The position numbers and the translations under genes were made by a program. From Pseudoramibacter porci (lineage in GTDB: Bacteria > Bacillota > Clostridia > Eubacteriales > Eubacteriaceae), in NCBI RefSeq assembly GCF_009696145.1, contig NZ_VUMO01000014.1:1-38045 (forward strand): a stretch of DNA of 38,045 nucleotides. The letters run 5' to 3'. The notes under the pieces were generated by a model, which saw only the letters and a list, made by a program, of their open reading frames with translations, searched no databases and was not told where the DNA came from. How positions within the stretch are numbered: position 1 is the first letter of the stretch; each line of letters begins with the position of its first letter. Positions 22,856 to 31,405 of the stretch are shown one piece after another.

Positions 22856-24500
22856 AACCAATCCCCTGCTCCGCCGCACCCTGGGCGGTGTCGTGCGCGC
22901 GCACAAAGGCCTCACCTTCGGAGTTTGCGCCGCCATCGCCGCGTCGGTAGCCACGGCGCTGATCCCGCCGCTGGTGCTTGAGCGGGTCGTCAACCGCCTC
23001 GCCGCGCGCCAGGCCATTCCCTTTGCGCTGGCCCTGCTCTATTTCGCCTGTGTCGTCATCGCTGACCTCTGCGAATCCCTTCAGAACGCCGCGATCACAA
23101 TCTTTGGCCAGAAAATGACCCACGGCATCCGCTCCGCGCTCTTCGCGAAGCTCTCCCGCCTGCCGGCCGATTATTTCCACACCCACCAAAGCGGGGTGAC
23201 CGCTTCGATCTTCACCAATGACGGCGACGCCATCGACATCCTCTACAGCGACGGCGTCGTCTCGATGATCGCTGACAGTTTCAAGCTCATCGCCATTCTT
23301 GCAGTCATCTTCACCCGCTCCAAGGGGCTCGGGCTGATCGTCCTCGCCGTGACGCCGCTGCTTTTCTTATTCACACGGTGGTGCCAAAGACGCACCGGCG
23401 CAGCCCAGCTCGACAACCGCCGGGCCATCGCCAAAGTCAACAACCACGTGCCGGAGACCCTCAAATGTCTGCGGATGATCCGGCTGTTTCACGCCGAACG
23501 CCACATGGAAGACACCTACGACGGCTACATCCAGGAGAGCTACGACGCCGTGGACCGCGCCAACCTCATCGACAGCATTTATTCGCCGGTCATCCTGACC
23601 GTACAGGCGGCCGTCGTCGCATTCATGATGATTTTCGCCGCGCGGGGACGGGCGGCCAGCGCTTTCTTCGGCATCTCCGTCGGTTCCGCCGTCGCCATGA
23701 TCGCCTACGTCGGCCAGATTTTCTCACCGCTGGAAAACATCGGCATGGAAATCCAGAACATTCAGGCCGCGGCCGCAGCGGTTCACCACATCAGCGAGTT
23801 CCTCGCCGAACCCGAATGGGCCCCTGCTCTCACGCCGCCGGCTGCAGAAGCCATCACCGCTTTCGACCACCTGACCTTCGGCTACGACCCCGCTCAGCCG
23901 GTCCTGAAGGATTTATCCTTCACCGTCCGCCCCGGCGAGCGCGTCACCTTCGTCGGCCGAACCGGCGCCGGCAAATCGACGGTATTCCGGCTGCTGACCG
24001 GCCTCTACACGCCCCAAGCCGGCCGCGTTTGGCTGGGTGGCCAATGCCCGGCTGGGATCGCCCCTGAAGCGCGCCGCTCGCTTTACGGCTGCGTCTCCCA
24101 GCACTTCGACCTCGTCCCCGGCACCGTCCGAGATCAGATCACGCTCTTCGATCCCAGCTGCGGCGACGATGCCGTTATCCGCGCGCTGCACCTCGCCGGT
24201 CTCGACGACACCGTCGCTGGCCTGCCCGACGGGCTCGACACGCCGATGGGTCCGGGGCTCTTCTCCAAGGGGCAGCTGCAGCTTTTGGCCATCGCCCGCG
24301 CCCTTGCCGCCGACCCGAAAATCCTGCTCCTCGACGAAATCACCGCAGGCCTCGACGCCGAGACCGAAGCCCGCGTCCTCCAGGCGATTCAGGCTTCCGC
24401 CAAAGGCCGGACGGTGCTGTCCATCTCTCACCGGCTCAGCCGCGCCGTCGGCAAGACCCGGATCATCGAGATCGGCGCTGACGATTCAGATTTGAATTGA
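22845..24500 (+). CDS. ABC exporter half-transporter, catalytic partner
   Basis: This 551-residue half-transporter pairs with the preceding gene, which it overlaps by 11 bp. Walker A VGRTGAGKST is at about residue 372 and Walker B LLLDEITAGLD at about 495 with the catalytic glutamate. The signature is changed to FSKGQLQLLAIAR. In heterodimeric exporters such as TM287/288 the degenerate site pairs a partner's Asp-type Walker B with this kind of altered signature; the same arrangement is seen here. It starts behind GGAGA. ATP hydrolysis should occur at the site formed by this Walker motif and the partner's LSGGQ. Confidence 0.88.
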   Translation: MKTETNPLLRRTLGGVVRAHKGLTFGVCAAIAASVATALIPPLVLERVVNRLAARQAIPFALALLYFACVVIADLCESLQNAAITIFGQKMTHGIRSALFAKLSRLPADYFHTHQSGVTASIFTNDGDAIDILYSDGVVSMIADSFKLIAILAVIFTRSKGLGLIVLAVTPLLFLFTRWCQRRTGAAQLDNRRAIAKVNNHVPETLKCLRMIRLFHAERHMEDTYDGYIQESYDAVDRANLIDSIYSPVILTVQAAVVAFMMIFAARGRAASAFFGISVGSAVAMIAYVGQIFSPLENIGMEIQNIQAAAAAVHHISEFLAEPEWAPALTPPAAEAITAFDHLTFGYDPAQPVLKDLSFTVRPGERVTFVGRTGAGKSTVFRLLTGLYTPQAGRVWLGGQCPAGIAPEARRSLYGCVSQHFDLVPGTVRDQITLFDPSCGDDAVIRALHLAGLDDTVAGLPDGLDTPMGPGLFSKGQLQLLAIARALAADPKILLLDEITAGLDAETEARVLQAIQASAKGRTVLSISHRLSRAVGKTRIIEIGADDSDLN

Positions 24501-24514
24501 AAGGAAATGTATTG

Positions 24515-25198
24515 ATGAAAATCGTTTTAATTAACGGACAAAACCACAAGGGCACCACCCACCACATCGCCCGCATGCTGATCGACCAGCTGGACGGCGA
24601 CGTGACAGAATTTTTCCTGCCCCGGGATTTCGGCGCCTTCTGCACGGGCTGCGCCCAATGCATTCGCCGGGACGAAGTGCTCTGCCCCCACGCCAAAGCC
24701 CTCGCGCCGATCACCCGGGCGATGGACGCCGCCGACGTGCTGATTTTTACCACCCCGGTCTACGTCTACCACGCCACCGGCGCGATGAAAACTTTTCTCG
24801 ATCATTACGGCTGGCGGTGGATCATTCACCGGCCGGAGCCGTCGATGTTCAAAAAGCAGGCCGTCGTCCTCACCACGGCCGCCGGCGCCGGGATGAAATC
24901 AGCCATCAAGGATGTTCAAGACAGCTTGTTTTTCTGGGGTGTCGGCAAAATCTACACCTTTGGCATTGCGACCCACGCGGACGCCTACGCCCACATGACA
25001 GAAAAAAAGCAGCGGCGTACGGCCCGCGCCGTGTCCAAAATCGCGGAGCGGATTAAAATCCGTGTCGGCCGTGTCCGGCCAGGGCTCAAAACCCGTCTGT
25101 TTTTCCGATTTTACCGCAAGTTTATCCTGGGGCATCTGCCGGCAAACGACCAGGCCTATTGGGCCGAAACCGGTTTGAAACAACATGTGCCATGGTGA
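24515..25198 (+). CDS. Flavodoxin-family NAD(P)H-dependent oxidoreductase
   Basis: This 227-residue flavodoxin-like protein has VLINGQNHKGTTHH as the FMN phosphate loop, then CTGCAQCIRRDEVLCPH (about residues 47-63), an iron-sulfur-flavoprotein-like cysteine cluster. IFTTPVYVYHATGAMKTFLDHYGW is the second flavin loop. The C-terminal 50 residues are basic and hydrophobic (KTRLFFRFYRKFILG) and could touch the membrane. The start at 24515 follows AGGA; it begins 15 bp after the ABC gene, so it is likely cotranscribed. The role may be redox support or modification of an exported compound; neither is shown. Confidence 0.85.
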   Translation: MKIVLINGQNHKGTTHHIARMLIDQLDGDVTEFFLPRDFGAFCTGCAQCIRRDEVLCPHAKALAPITRAMDAADVLIFTTPVYVYHATGAMKTFLDHYGWRWIIHRPEPSMFKKQAVVLTTAAGAGMKSAIKDVQDSLFFWGVGKIYTFGIATHADAYAHMTEKKQRRTARAVSKIAERIKIRVGRVRPGLKTRLFFRFYRKFILGHLPANDQAYWAETGLKQHVPW

Positions 25199-25231
25199 GC
25201 CTTGAGCCGAGCGCTGTCGGTTCAACCTCCC

Positions 25232-25260
25232 TTTTCAAGTGAATGTGTTGGTGATATACT
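25232..25260 (+). promoter_or_regulatory. Probable promoter of the lysyltransferase-like gene
   Basis: An extended -10 TGATATACT (TATACT at 25255-25260) follows TTTTCA (25232-25237) by 17 bp. Confidence 0.4.
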
Positions 25261-25309
25261 CAGCAAAGGCAAGACCTATTTTCTATTTTGACAAAAGGAG
25301 GGGCAACCC

Positions 25310-26425
25310 ATGACACAGCAGTGTGAAACGAATAAAGAAAAGGACCGCGCCCAGCAATGGCTGCGGGTGCGCGACATCTTGAGAAAATACAGCGAGAATT
25401 CTTTGGCCTACCTGTCTCTGGAGCCGGACAAGCAATGGTTTTTCGCGGAAGGCTTCGACGGCGTCGCCAGTTACGCCATCTCCGGCCACACCATGGTCAT
25501 CTGCGGCGATCCCATCTGTCCCGAGGCACATTTTTCAGAATTTCTGGCGCAGCTCCGACGGTTTGCAGCCGCACACCGCTACCGCATCGTTTTCCTGATG
25601 ACGATGGCAACGCACCTGGACGCTTACCGGAGCGCCGGGTTCGGCTGCCACAAAAGCGGCGAAGAGGCCGTGTTCGACGTGCAGACCTGGTCCATGGCCG
25701 GCGGCAAATGTGCGAAGGTGCGCTCCTCCTGGCACACCGCCGTGCACAAAGGGCTGGCCGTCAAAGAATACCGCCCCTGGGACAAGAGAGATCCTGAGGT
25801 GGAACGTCAGTTTATTGAAATCAGCGATCAGTGGCTGCAGGGCAAACACACCGCCCGGCTTCAATTTGCCGTGGGCAGTCTGATGCTAGACCAGCCCTGC
25901 GACAAGCGCTATTTTTACGCGGTGGACACCGACGGCGTGATTCAAGGGTTCAACGTCCTCAATCCCTACCGTTGTGGAAAGGCGTGGATCATCGACATCA
26001 TGCGCCGCAGAGAAGGCTGCCCCCACGGCGTCATGGAGCTGTTGTTCCACGACATCATGGCTAAACTGAAACAGGAGGGCGCCGAACAGGCCAGCCTCGG
26101 CGCCGCGCCCTTTTACCGCACGGCGGATCATCCCCACGCGGATCTGTCGGAGCGGGCGGAACATTACGTCTACACCCACATGAACTACATGTACGGCTTT
26201 GAATCGCTGCAGCAGGCCAAGGCTAAATACAACCCGGACTGGCAGAATATTTACATCGTCTGCCGGCCCAAGCATCTGTCCCTGTGGATGGAAGAAGCGG
26301 CTTTTGCCGTGCTGGATTCCCACGGTTTCCGCGACTACGTGCAGGCTTTTCTCGAAATGCGTCGCGTCGAAAAGGCTGAAAAGAAAAAGGCCAGGCGGGA
26401 TAAACGCCAGAAAAGAAAGGAATGA
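25310..26425 (+). CDS. DUF2156 / MprF-like C-terminal transferase domain, soluble
   Basis: This 371-residue protein matches the catalytic C-terminal part of MprF-type aminoacyl-phosphatidylglycerol synthases (DUF2156/LPG_synthase_C). It has GNAT-like halves: SYAISGHTMVICGDPICP near residue 60, and IIDIMRRREGCPHGVMELLF with SLGAAPF near residues 225-265. In MprF this domain transfers lysine or alanine from tRNA to phosphatidylglycerol, giving resistance to cationic peptides. Here no membrane flippase domain is present, as in other stand-alone members. The tail is strongly basic. It overlaps the hydrolase gene by ATGA, so the two are coupled. Substrate and tRNA partner are unknown. Confidence 0.82.
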   Translation: MTQQCETNKEKDRAQQWLRVRDILRKYSENSLAYLSLEPDKQWFFAEGFDGVASYAISGHTMVICGDPICPEAHFSEFLAQLRRFAAAHRYRIVFLMTMATHLDAYRSAGFGCHKSGEEAVFDVQTWSMAGGKCAKVRSSWHTAVHKGLAVKEYRPWDKRDPEVERQFIEISDQWLQGKHTARLQFAVGSLMLDQPCDKRYFYAVDTDGVIQGFNVLNPYRCGKAWIIDIMRRREGCPHGVMELLFHDIMAKLKQEGAEQASLGAAPFYRTADHPHADLSERAEHYVYTHMNYMYGFESLQQAKAKYNPDWQNIYIVCRPKHLSLWMEEAAFAVLDSHGFRDYVQAFLEMRRVEKAEKKKARRDKRQKRKE

Positions 26426-27132
26426 ACACTTTGAAATCCATCCGTCTCAATGGACTGACCTTGCGCTACCAAATCGTCGGGCAGGGCCGACCAATGCTCC
26501 TGGTGCACGGCAACGGCGAAGATCACCGCATCTTTGACCGTTCCGTCCACCTGCTCAAGTCGCATTTCACCTGTTATCTGATCGATTCCAGAGGGCACGG
26601 CGAAAGCAGCCCTGTGGACACCTTCCACTACCGGGAAATGGCGGAAGATATGCTGCTCTTTCTTCGGGAGAAGGACTTGAAAGACGTGGCCTTTGTGGGC
26701 TTTTCTGACGGCGGCATTATCGGACTTCTCGCCGCCGCCATGACCCGGCGGATCACCACGCTGATTGTCTGTGGGGCCAACCGACGGCCAGAAGGGCTCC
26801 GATGGTTCTTCCGGCTGCCTCTGCGCGTGTTTAATTGCTTCCGAAAGGACCCGCTGCGCCAGCTGATGCTGCACGAGCCGGACATCACCGATCAGGAGCT
26901 GCAGCAGATTCGGGCCGATACGCTGATCGTCGCGGGACAGCACGACTTGGTCAAACGGCAAGAGACCGACGAAATCGCGGCGATGATCCCCCATGCCAGA
27001 GAAATGATTCTCCCTGGCGAATCCCACGCCAGCTACGTCGTCAACAGTGATAAACTAGGGAAAATGATTTTAAAGTATATGACTTCATCGCCGTCTGCCG
27101 AGCCCATTCATCGCGATGTAAATCCCGATTAA
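26422..27132 (+). CDS. Alpha/beta hydrolase
   Basis: This 236-residue alpha/beta-fold hydrolase has the oxyanion segment LLVHGNGED, the nucleophile elbow GFSDGG (serine near residue 94), an acidic DLV near 175 and the catalytic histidine in GESHASY near 200, so it should be active. The overlap with the transferase gene suggests a shared pathway; removal of aminoacyl groups from lipids is one attractive idea, paralleling known aminoacyl-lipid hydrolases, but unproven. The end overlaps the convergent ABC permease gene by 48 bp, so no terminator is seen between them. Confidence 0.85.
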   Translation: MNTLKSIRLNGLTLRYQIVGQGRPMLLVHGNGEDHRIFDRSVHLLKSHFTCYLIDSRGHGESSPVDTFHYREMAEDMLLFLREKDLKDVAFVGFSDGGIIGLLAAAMTRRITTLIVCGANRRPEGLRWFFRLPLRVFNCFRKDPLRQLMLHEPDITDQELQQIRADTLIVAGQHDLVKRQETDEIAAMIPHAREMILPGESHASYVVNSDKLGKMILKYMTSSPSAEPIHRDVNPD

Positions 27133-27978
27133 AACCGCTGTGCTGACCGCGAGAACGGCGGCCATGATCTCCGGACTGACCGCCTTGTGGTTGACCATCA
27201 GGTTGTAGTCGACGCTGTTCTTGAGGGCCTTGACAGCAGGCGCCGGTACCCCGGCATCCTTCAGCGCATCAAAGGCACCGCGCATCGTGTGCCGTCTGAG
27301 CAGCACCGTGCCGTAGGTGCCCGGCAGCCAGGTGAGCACGCGCCGTAAACCCTTGCTGAACGAGGCGATGGGCATGTAGGCGCCGCAGATAAAGCCGTAG
27401 GCCGAGCTGATGATCGTCCCAACTGCTGAAATCTGTCCCTGGGTCGTCAGGAAAAAATTGATGAGCGAGGAAAGGGCCGTCCCGAAGAGCACCAGCAGCG
27501 CTACGTTGCCGACGATGTGGAGCACATCCGCGGCCGTCAGATACCAGCCGACCGACGCCAGGTAAATTAGGCCGACGCCCAGCGCGCTCAGGCAGACGAT
27601 CAGCGTCGTCCCCACCGCCGACAGGTAATAGCTCAGCGACAGGACCGAGCGCCTGACCGGGGCGATGGTCAAATCGCGGACGGCGCCGGTGACCTTGTCC
27701 TGGACCATGACCATGTTGGCGCAGAAGGCGACCGTCACGCAGGACACGGCCAACAGCGACGAGATCAGCTGTCCGCCGACCAGCCCGTCGATGATGTTGT
27801 CCGAGATATGGAGGCCCGCCGGAAGGCCCGCGGTGAAGGATTCGCGGTACACCTTCGCGAGGAAGGTCGCGTACAGCACGAGCAGAATCATCGGCGTAAT
27901 CAGCGAGCTGAAAAACATCCCCTTATCTTTGAAGTAGAGCTTGCTGTTGCGCTTGGTGAGTATCAACATCGGTTTCAT
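27085..27978 (-). CDS. ABC-2 type transporter permease
   Basis: This 297-residue membrane protein has six hydrophobic segments and the ABC-2 pattern: N-terminal KDKGMFFSSLITPMILLVLYATFL, the central MVQDKVTGAVRDLTIAPVRR coupling helix, and the GLRRVLTWLPGTYGTVLLRR segment. It is the membrane part of a drug-, lipid- or polysaccharide-type exporter with the ATPase gene before it; they overlap by ATGA. Its last 16 codons are antisense to the hydrolase gene. Confidence 0.88.
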   Translation of the reverse strand: MKPMLILTKRNSKLYFKDKGMFFSSLITPMILLVLYATFLAKVYRESFTAGLPAGLHISDNIIDGLVGGQLISSLLAVSCVTVAFCANMVMVQDKVTGAVRDLTIAPVRRSVLSLSYYLSAVGTTLIVCLSALGVGLIYLASVGWYLTAADVLHIVGNVALLVLFGTALSSLINFFLTTQGQISAVGTIISSAYGFICGAYMPIASFSKGLRRVLTWLPGTYGTVLLRRHTMRGAFDALKDAGVPAPAVKALKNSVDYNLMVNHKAVSPEIMAAVLAVSTAVLIGIYIAMNGLGRRR

Positions 27979-28889
27979 TGGGTGCGGTCCTCCTTGAGTT
28001 GTTTCCCGGTGGCCGCCAGAAAGACGTCGTCCATTTTGCCCTTCGTGACCTCAAAATCCACGAACAGCTCCGGGTGCTTGACGATCAGCGCGGCCGCCGC
28101 GGCCGTGTTCGGCACGGCAATCCGAATCCCGTCCCGCAGTGTCTCACAGGGCAGACCGAGGGTATCGGCCGTCTCGGGCCCTACGCCGTAGAGCGTGATA
28201 AAGTCGCCGGTGTAGCGGTTCTTCAGTTCGAGGGGCGTCCCCTCCGCTACGATTTTCCCGGCGTCGAGGATCACCACGTGATCGGCGTCGGCGGCCTCTT
28301 CCATATAATGGGTCGTCAGGAACACCGTGATGTGTTCGGTTTGGCGCAGCCGCCCGATGACCTGCCAGACCAGCTGACGCGTCTGCGGGTCGAGCCCGGT
28401 GGTCGGCTCATCGAGGATGAGCAGCTGCGGCTGGTGGAGCAGCGCCCGGGCGATGTCGATGCGCCGCCGCTGGCCGCCTGAAAGCGAACCTACCGGCTGC
28501 TTGAGCAGGTTCCCAAATCCCAACAGCTCGGTCAATTCCCCGAGGCGCCGGGTGAAGGCCCTGCCGACGATACCGTAAAGGGCGGCTCGAGATTCGAGAT
28601 TATCCCGCACGGAAAGCCGCTGGTCGAGCACCGAGCTCTGAAATACCACGCCGATTTTGGCTTTCACCGCGTCGACGTCCGTGTCGATATCGACGCCATC
28701 GATGACGATCCGGCCGCTGTCTTTCGCAAGCTGCCCGCACATCATGTGAATCGTCGTGCTTTTCCCTGCGCCGTTCACGCCGAGAAAGGCAAACAGCTCG
28801 CCGGTCTCGACCTGAAAGCTCAAATCCTGCACCGCGTGCAGCGCCCCGAAGCTTTTGTTCAGCGCATCTATTTTAATTATCTCCGCCAT
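27975..28889 (-). CDS. ABC transporter ATP-binding protein (DrrA-like)
   Basis: This 304-residue ATPase has Walker A GVNGAGKST (about residue 39), signature LSGGQRRRIDIARALLH, Walker B LLILDEPTTGLD and the switch histidine in TTHYMEEAADADH. The C-terminal extension of about 80 residues is typical of DrrA-like drug-export ATPases. It starts at 28889 behind GGAG and is coupled to the permease. A promoter with a dyad lies upstream. Confidence 0.92.
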   Translation of the reverse strand: MAEIIKIDALNKSFGALHAVQDLSFQVETGELFAFLGVNGAGKSTTIHMMCGQLAKDSGRIVIDGVDIDTDVDAVKAKIGVVFQSSVLDQRLSVRDNLESRAALYGIVGRAFTRRLGELTELLGFGNLLKQPVGSLSGGQRRRIDIARALLHQPQLLILDEPTTGLDPQTRQLVWQVIGRLRQTEHITVFLTTHYMEEAADADHVVILDAGKIVAEGTPLELKNRYTGDFITLYGVGPETADTLGLPCETLRDGIRIAVPNTAAAAALIVKHPELFVDFEVTKGKMDDVFLAATGKQLKEDRTQ

Positions 28890-28930
28890 TGCGTTTCTCC
28901 ATTGACTTTACAAATATGGTTTTTTAGTTT

Positions 28931-28959
28931 ATTATCTCACGATTTTGAGACGTTTTCAG
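28931..28959 (-). promoter_or_regulatory. ABC operon promoter with TCTCA/TGAGA dyad
   Basis: On the minus strand CTGAAA (28959-28954) and GATAAT (28936-28931) are 17 bp apart. A dyad with arms TCTCA (28935-28939) and TGAGA (28946-28950) lies in the spacer, a likely repressor site. Confidence 0.4.
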
Positions 28960-29004
28960 TAAAAAGTTTGTAAAACTGCCAAACTCAGCATAATTTTTTG
29001 CAGA

Positions 29005-29042
29005 CAAAAGCCCTCTCAGCGATCAGTTTCGCCGAAAGGGCT
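29005..29042 (-). terminator. Intrinsic terminator of the TIGR04076 gene
   Basis: On the minus strand AGCCCTTTCGGCGA pairs with TCGCTGAGAGGGCT apart from two imperfect positions and is followed by TTTT. Confidence 0.75.
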
Positions 29043-29059
29043 GCGTTCACATGATTACA

Positions 29060-29479
29060 TTATTCATCCACGTCGATTCGTTCGATTTTAAAAATAACTG
29101 GGCGGGTCCCGTCGTTGCAGCAGGCGATCATCACGCGGTCGTCCTTGGTCCAGCCGTGCATGATGCTGCCGCCCTGAAGCGCTGTGTAAATGTAGCGGCT
29201 GATCGCGTCCCACGCTTCGGTGCAGAAGGGCACGCCCTTTTCGCCGCAGTGCGCCGTCCCGGGCGACTGCAGACACCCCTCGTCCGGCGTTCCCGCCTTG
29301 ATCAGTGTGCCTTCGCCGGCGTGCCAATAATCGTCCCGTTCGTCGTTGCGGTAAAACAAAAACGTATCGCCGACATTAAAAACCGGGCATTTCCCGCTGT
29401 CCGGCACTGCGCAGTATTCGGCCTGAAGCTCCGGATACAATTTCTTATCCAAAACCGTCACTTTGCATCTGTGTTCCAT
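29060..29479 (-). CDS. TIGR04076 family protein
   Basis: This 139-residue protein matches the TIGR04076 family, small cytoplasmic proteins of unknown function common in Clostridia and archaea. Family features are the N-terminal KVTVLDKKLYPEL, the cysteine-containing CPVFNVGDTFLF and PFCTEAWDAISRYIYTAL, and the C-terminal MIACCNDGTRPVIFKIERID with adjacent cysteines. The spread of cysteines suggests metal or redox binding, unproven. The start at 29479 follows GGAGG; seven earlier codons are unlikely. It is a single-gene unit with its own terminator. Confidence 0.85.
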   Translation of the reverse strand: MEHRCKVTVLDKKLYPELQAEYCAVPDSGKCPVFNVGDTFLFYRNDERDDYWHAGEGTLIKAGTPDEGCLQSPGTAHCGEKGVPFCTEAWDAISRYIYTALQGGSIMHGWTKDDRVMIACCNDGTRPVIFKIERIDVDE

Positions 29480-29582
29480 TGTCAGTCCTCCTCTTCGCAA
29501 TTTTTTCTATTATACACTGTCATTTACAGTAAATCCAAATAGGTTACTCCTCCTTGTCTCCAAACAATATTAGCAGCAACAT

Positions 29583-29635
29583 TAATGACGTCATTATCTG
29601 CATATAACATATCCAGCTACAATATGTGCTATAAT
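29583..29635 (+). promoter_or_regulatory. Promoter region of the three-gene operon, with two dyads
   Basis: A perfect 14-bp palindrome TAATGACGTCATTA lies at 29583-29596. A second dyad, ACATAT (29608-29613) and ATATGT (29622-29627), spans the place of the -35. An extended -10 TGCTATAAT has TATAAT at 29630-29635. The -35 is poor, so activation through the palindrome and control by the second dyad are plausible. Confidence 0.5.
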
Positions 29636-29674
29636 AAAAATAACATTTATTTTTGAACCTGGAGGTTCTTTGAC

Positions 29675-30550
29675 ATGGATCTACAAGGACAATTATGCCA
29701 ATCTGAATATTTAGGAAAAATCATTAACGCCATCAAATTGATGCTCAGCGGCGATGAATCAAATAAAAATCAAGCCAAAAAAGAATTATTCGGCATCGTA
29801 TCCGAAAATGCGCTCAACATGATTATTAATTACCTTCGGGAACAAGCCGCCGAAATGGATAATCCCCATTATAAAGAAATTTTTGACGACGAAAGTTTTA
29901 AGCCTGAATTAGCAGCTTGCGCTAAAAACATCGGTACTGTCGTCAAAAAATATTATCATCAGGAAATCGACAGCGACGAACTCATCATTGGGCTTATCCA
30001 GGATAGTGGCATGATTCCCATTGTCAAATGTTTTATTGACGCTGCAGCTCAGGGAGATGACAATCTTGCTTCCGCATTACAGCAGATTAGCGCGGTCAAG
30101 TTCCAAGCCGCGCAGGCGCTTGACTTTCTCAATCAACACGGCGTTCAAGATGTTGTACAGCTTGGCGGCGTCTCATTGGAATTAGCTGGCGTCATGATTT
30201 CGTTTTACGCGGCACTGGCCGCTTACAAAGAGATTGAAAAATCCGCCGCGGCATACGCCGCCGCTCAGGACGAACGCATCGCCCTCGAACGCGAAAACCG
30301 CGCCTTCATTCAAATGCTCGATACGTATCGGGCCGAAATGAACGATTGGATCGATCGTTATCTTTCCGAACGCATCTCTGTATTCCGCGATGGCTTCGCC
30401 ATGATGGACCAAGCTGTTTTAGAAGGCGATGCCGACCAATTCATTCAAGGCAATACAGAAATCCAGCGCATTTTGAATTACGAGGTGCAGTTTACCAATC
30501 AGCAGGAATTTGACGAACTGATGGATGCCGACGAACCTTTTAAATTATAA
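29675..30550 (+). CDS. Unknown protein A of the three-gene operon
   Basis: This 291-residue protein is unrecognised. It looks soluble and helical. The hydrophobic middle (VSLELAGVMISFYAALAAYKEI, about residues 167-190) may be one buried or membrane-touching helix. A charged coiled-coil-like segment (AAQDERIALERENRAFIQML) follows, then an acidic C-terminus. It starts behind GGAGG and is followed after 11 bp by protein B, so the trio is one transcript. Base composition is somewhat AT-richer than the flanks. Confidence 0.72.
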   Translation: MDLQGQLCQSEYLGKIINAIKLMLSGDESNKNQAKKELFGIVSENALNMIINYLREQAAEMDNPHYKEIFDDESFKPELAACAKNIGTVVKKYYHQEIDSDELIIGLIQDSGMIPIVKCFIDAAAQGDDNLASALQQISAVKFQAAQALDFLNQHGVQDVVQLGGVSLELAGVMISFYAALAAYKEIEKSAAAYAAAQDERIALERENRAFIQMLDTYRAEMNDWIDRYLSERISVFRDGFAMMDQAVLEGDADQFIQGNTEIQRILNYEVQFTNQQEFDELMDADEPFKL

Positions 30551-30561
30551 GGAGGAAAAGA

Positions 30562-31395
30562 ATGGCTAAATTTGATTTTTCAAAACTGAAAAAAACGCTT
30601 AAAGCATCCGCTGAAGACGCCAAAATCGCAGCGGAAAAAGTGCAGGAAAGCGTGAAGGAAAATATGCCGGACAGCATCAAAAAAGCGGCTCAGTCCGAAA
30701 CTGCGGTCGCCATTTCCGATAAATTGAATAAGGCGGTCGAAAAAGGGAAATCCACTTTGAGCGAAACCAGTGAACGCTTGAAAAAAACAAGAGAGGACAC
30801 GAAGAACGCCCTTCGGGAAGCTCGGGAAAGCAAACTCAAAAATCTCGTATCTTCTGAAACAGCTTTAAAAATTATCTATTATCTGATCATCAGCGACGGA
30901 CAAATCAACGCCGACGAAAAAGAGCAATTTAATGCCATTGGTCAGAGCATGCTTGACGATTTTGAATCCGTTAGGTTTGACATGATGTCCAAGGGTGACG
31001 AAATTCTCGTACACGCCGGTGAAAAAGCTTACGGCGATTTGGTATACGAAGCAGTGATTCTCGATCTCGAATACGACCATATCGAATCGCCAGATCAGAG
31101 CATCAAGGCACGTCAGCTGCTCTGGAATTTGATCGTCGTTTCCTACAGCGATGGGCTTCACTCTGACACCGAACAGCGCATCATCGACGCGATAATGCGG
31201 AAATGGGATATCAGTGATGCTGTACTTCAAGAAATGCTCGAAGCGATGGAAACGCTGCTCGCGATACAAAGTGAGAAAAAACGATTTTCTGCAAGTCAGC
31301 GGCCATACGCCGAAGTACAAATTCAGGTGAAAGAATTGGAAAATCGTGAAGCCATTATCATGCAGTCGATTCATCAGCTGATCGCTGACGTGTAA
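30562..31395 (+). CDS. TerB-like protein B of the three-gene operon
   Basis: The first 90 of 277 residues are highly charged, with repeated A/K/E helix (AEKVQESVKENM, SETSERLKKTRED). The remainder looks TerB-like: IIYYLIISDGQINADEKEQFNAIG at about 110-135 and LIVVSYSDGLHSDTEQRIIDAIM at about 190-215. Each has the SDG-x5-E pattern that recalls a metal-binding helix pair. TerB domains occur in stress and defence proteins at the membrane. It starts behind AAGGAGG. Assignment to TerB is by motif only; exact partner and metal are unknown. Confidence 0.72.
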   Translation: MAKFDFSKLKKTLKASAEDAKIAAEKVQESVKENMPDSIKKAAQSETAVAISDKLNKAVEKGKSTLSETSERLKKTREDTKNALREARESKLKNLVSSETALKIIYYLIISDGQINADEKEQFNAIGQSMLDDFESVRFDMMSKGDEILVHAGEKAYGDLVYEAVILDLEYDHIESPDQSIKARQLLWNLIVVSYSDGLHSDTEQRIIDAIMRKWDISDAVLQEMLEAMETLLAIQSEKKRFSASQRPYAEVQIQVKELENREAIIMQSIHQLIADV

Positions 31396-31405
31396 GGAGG
31401 AAGTC

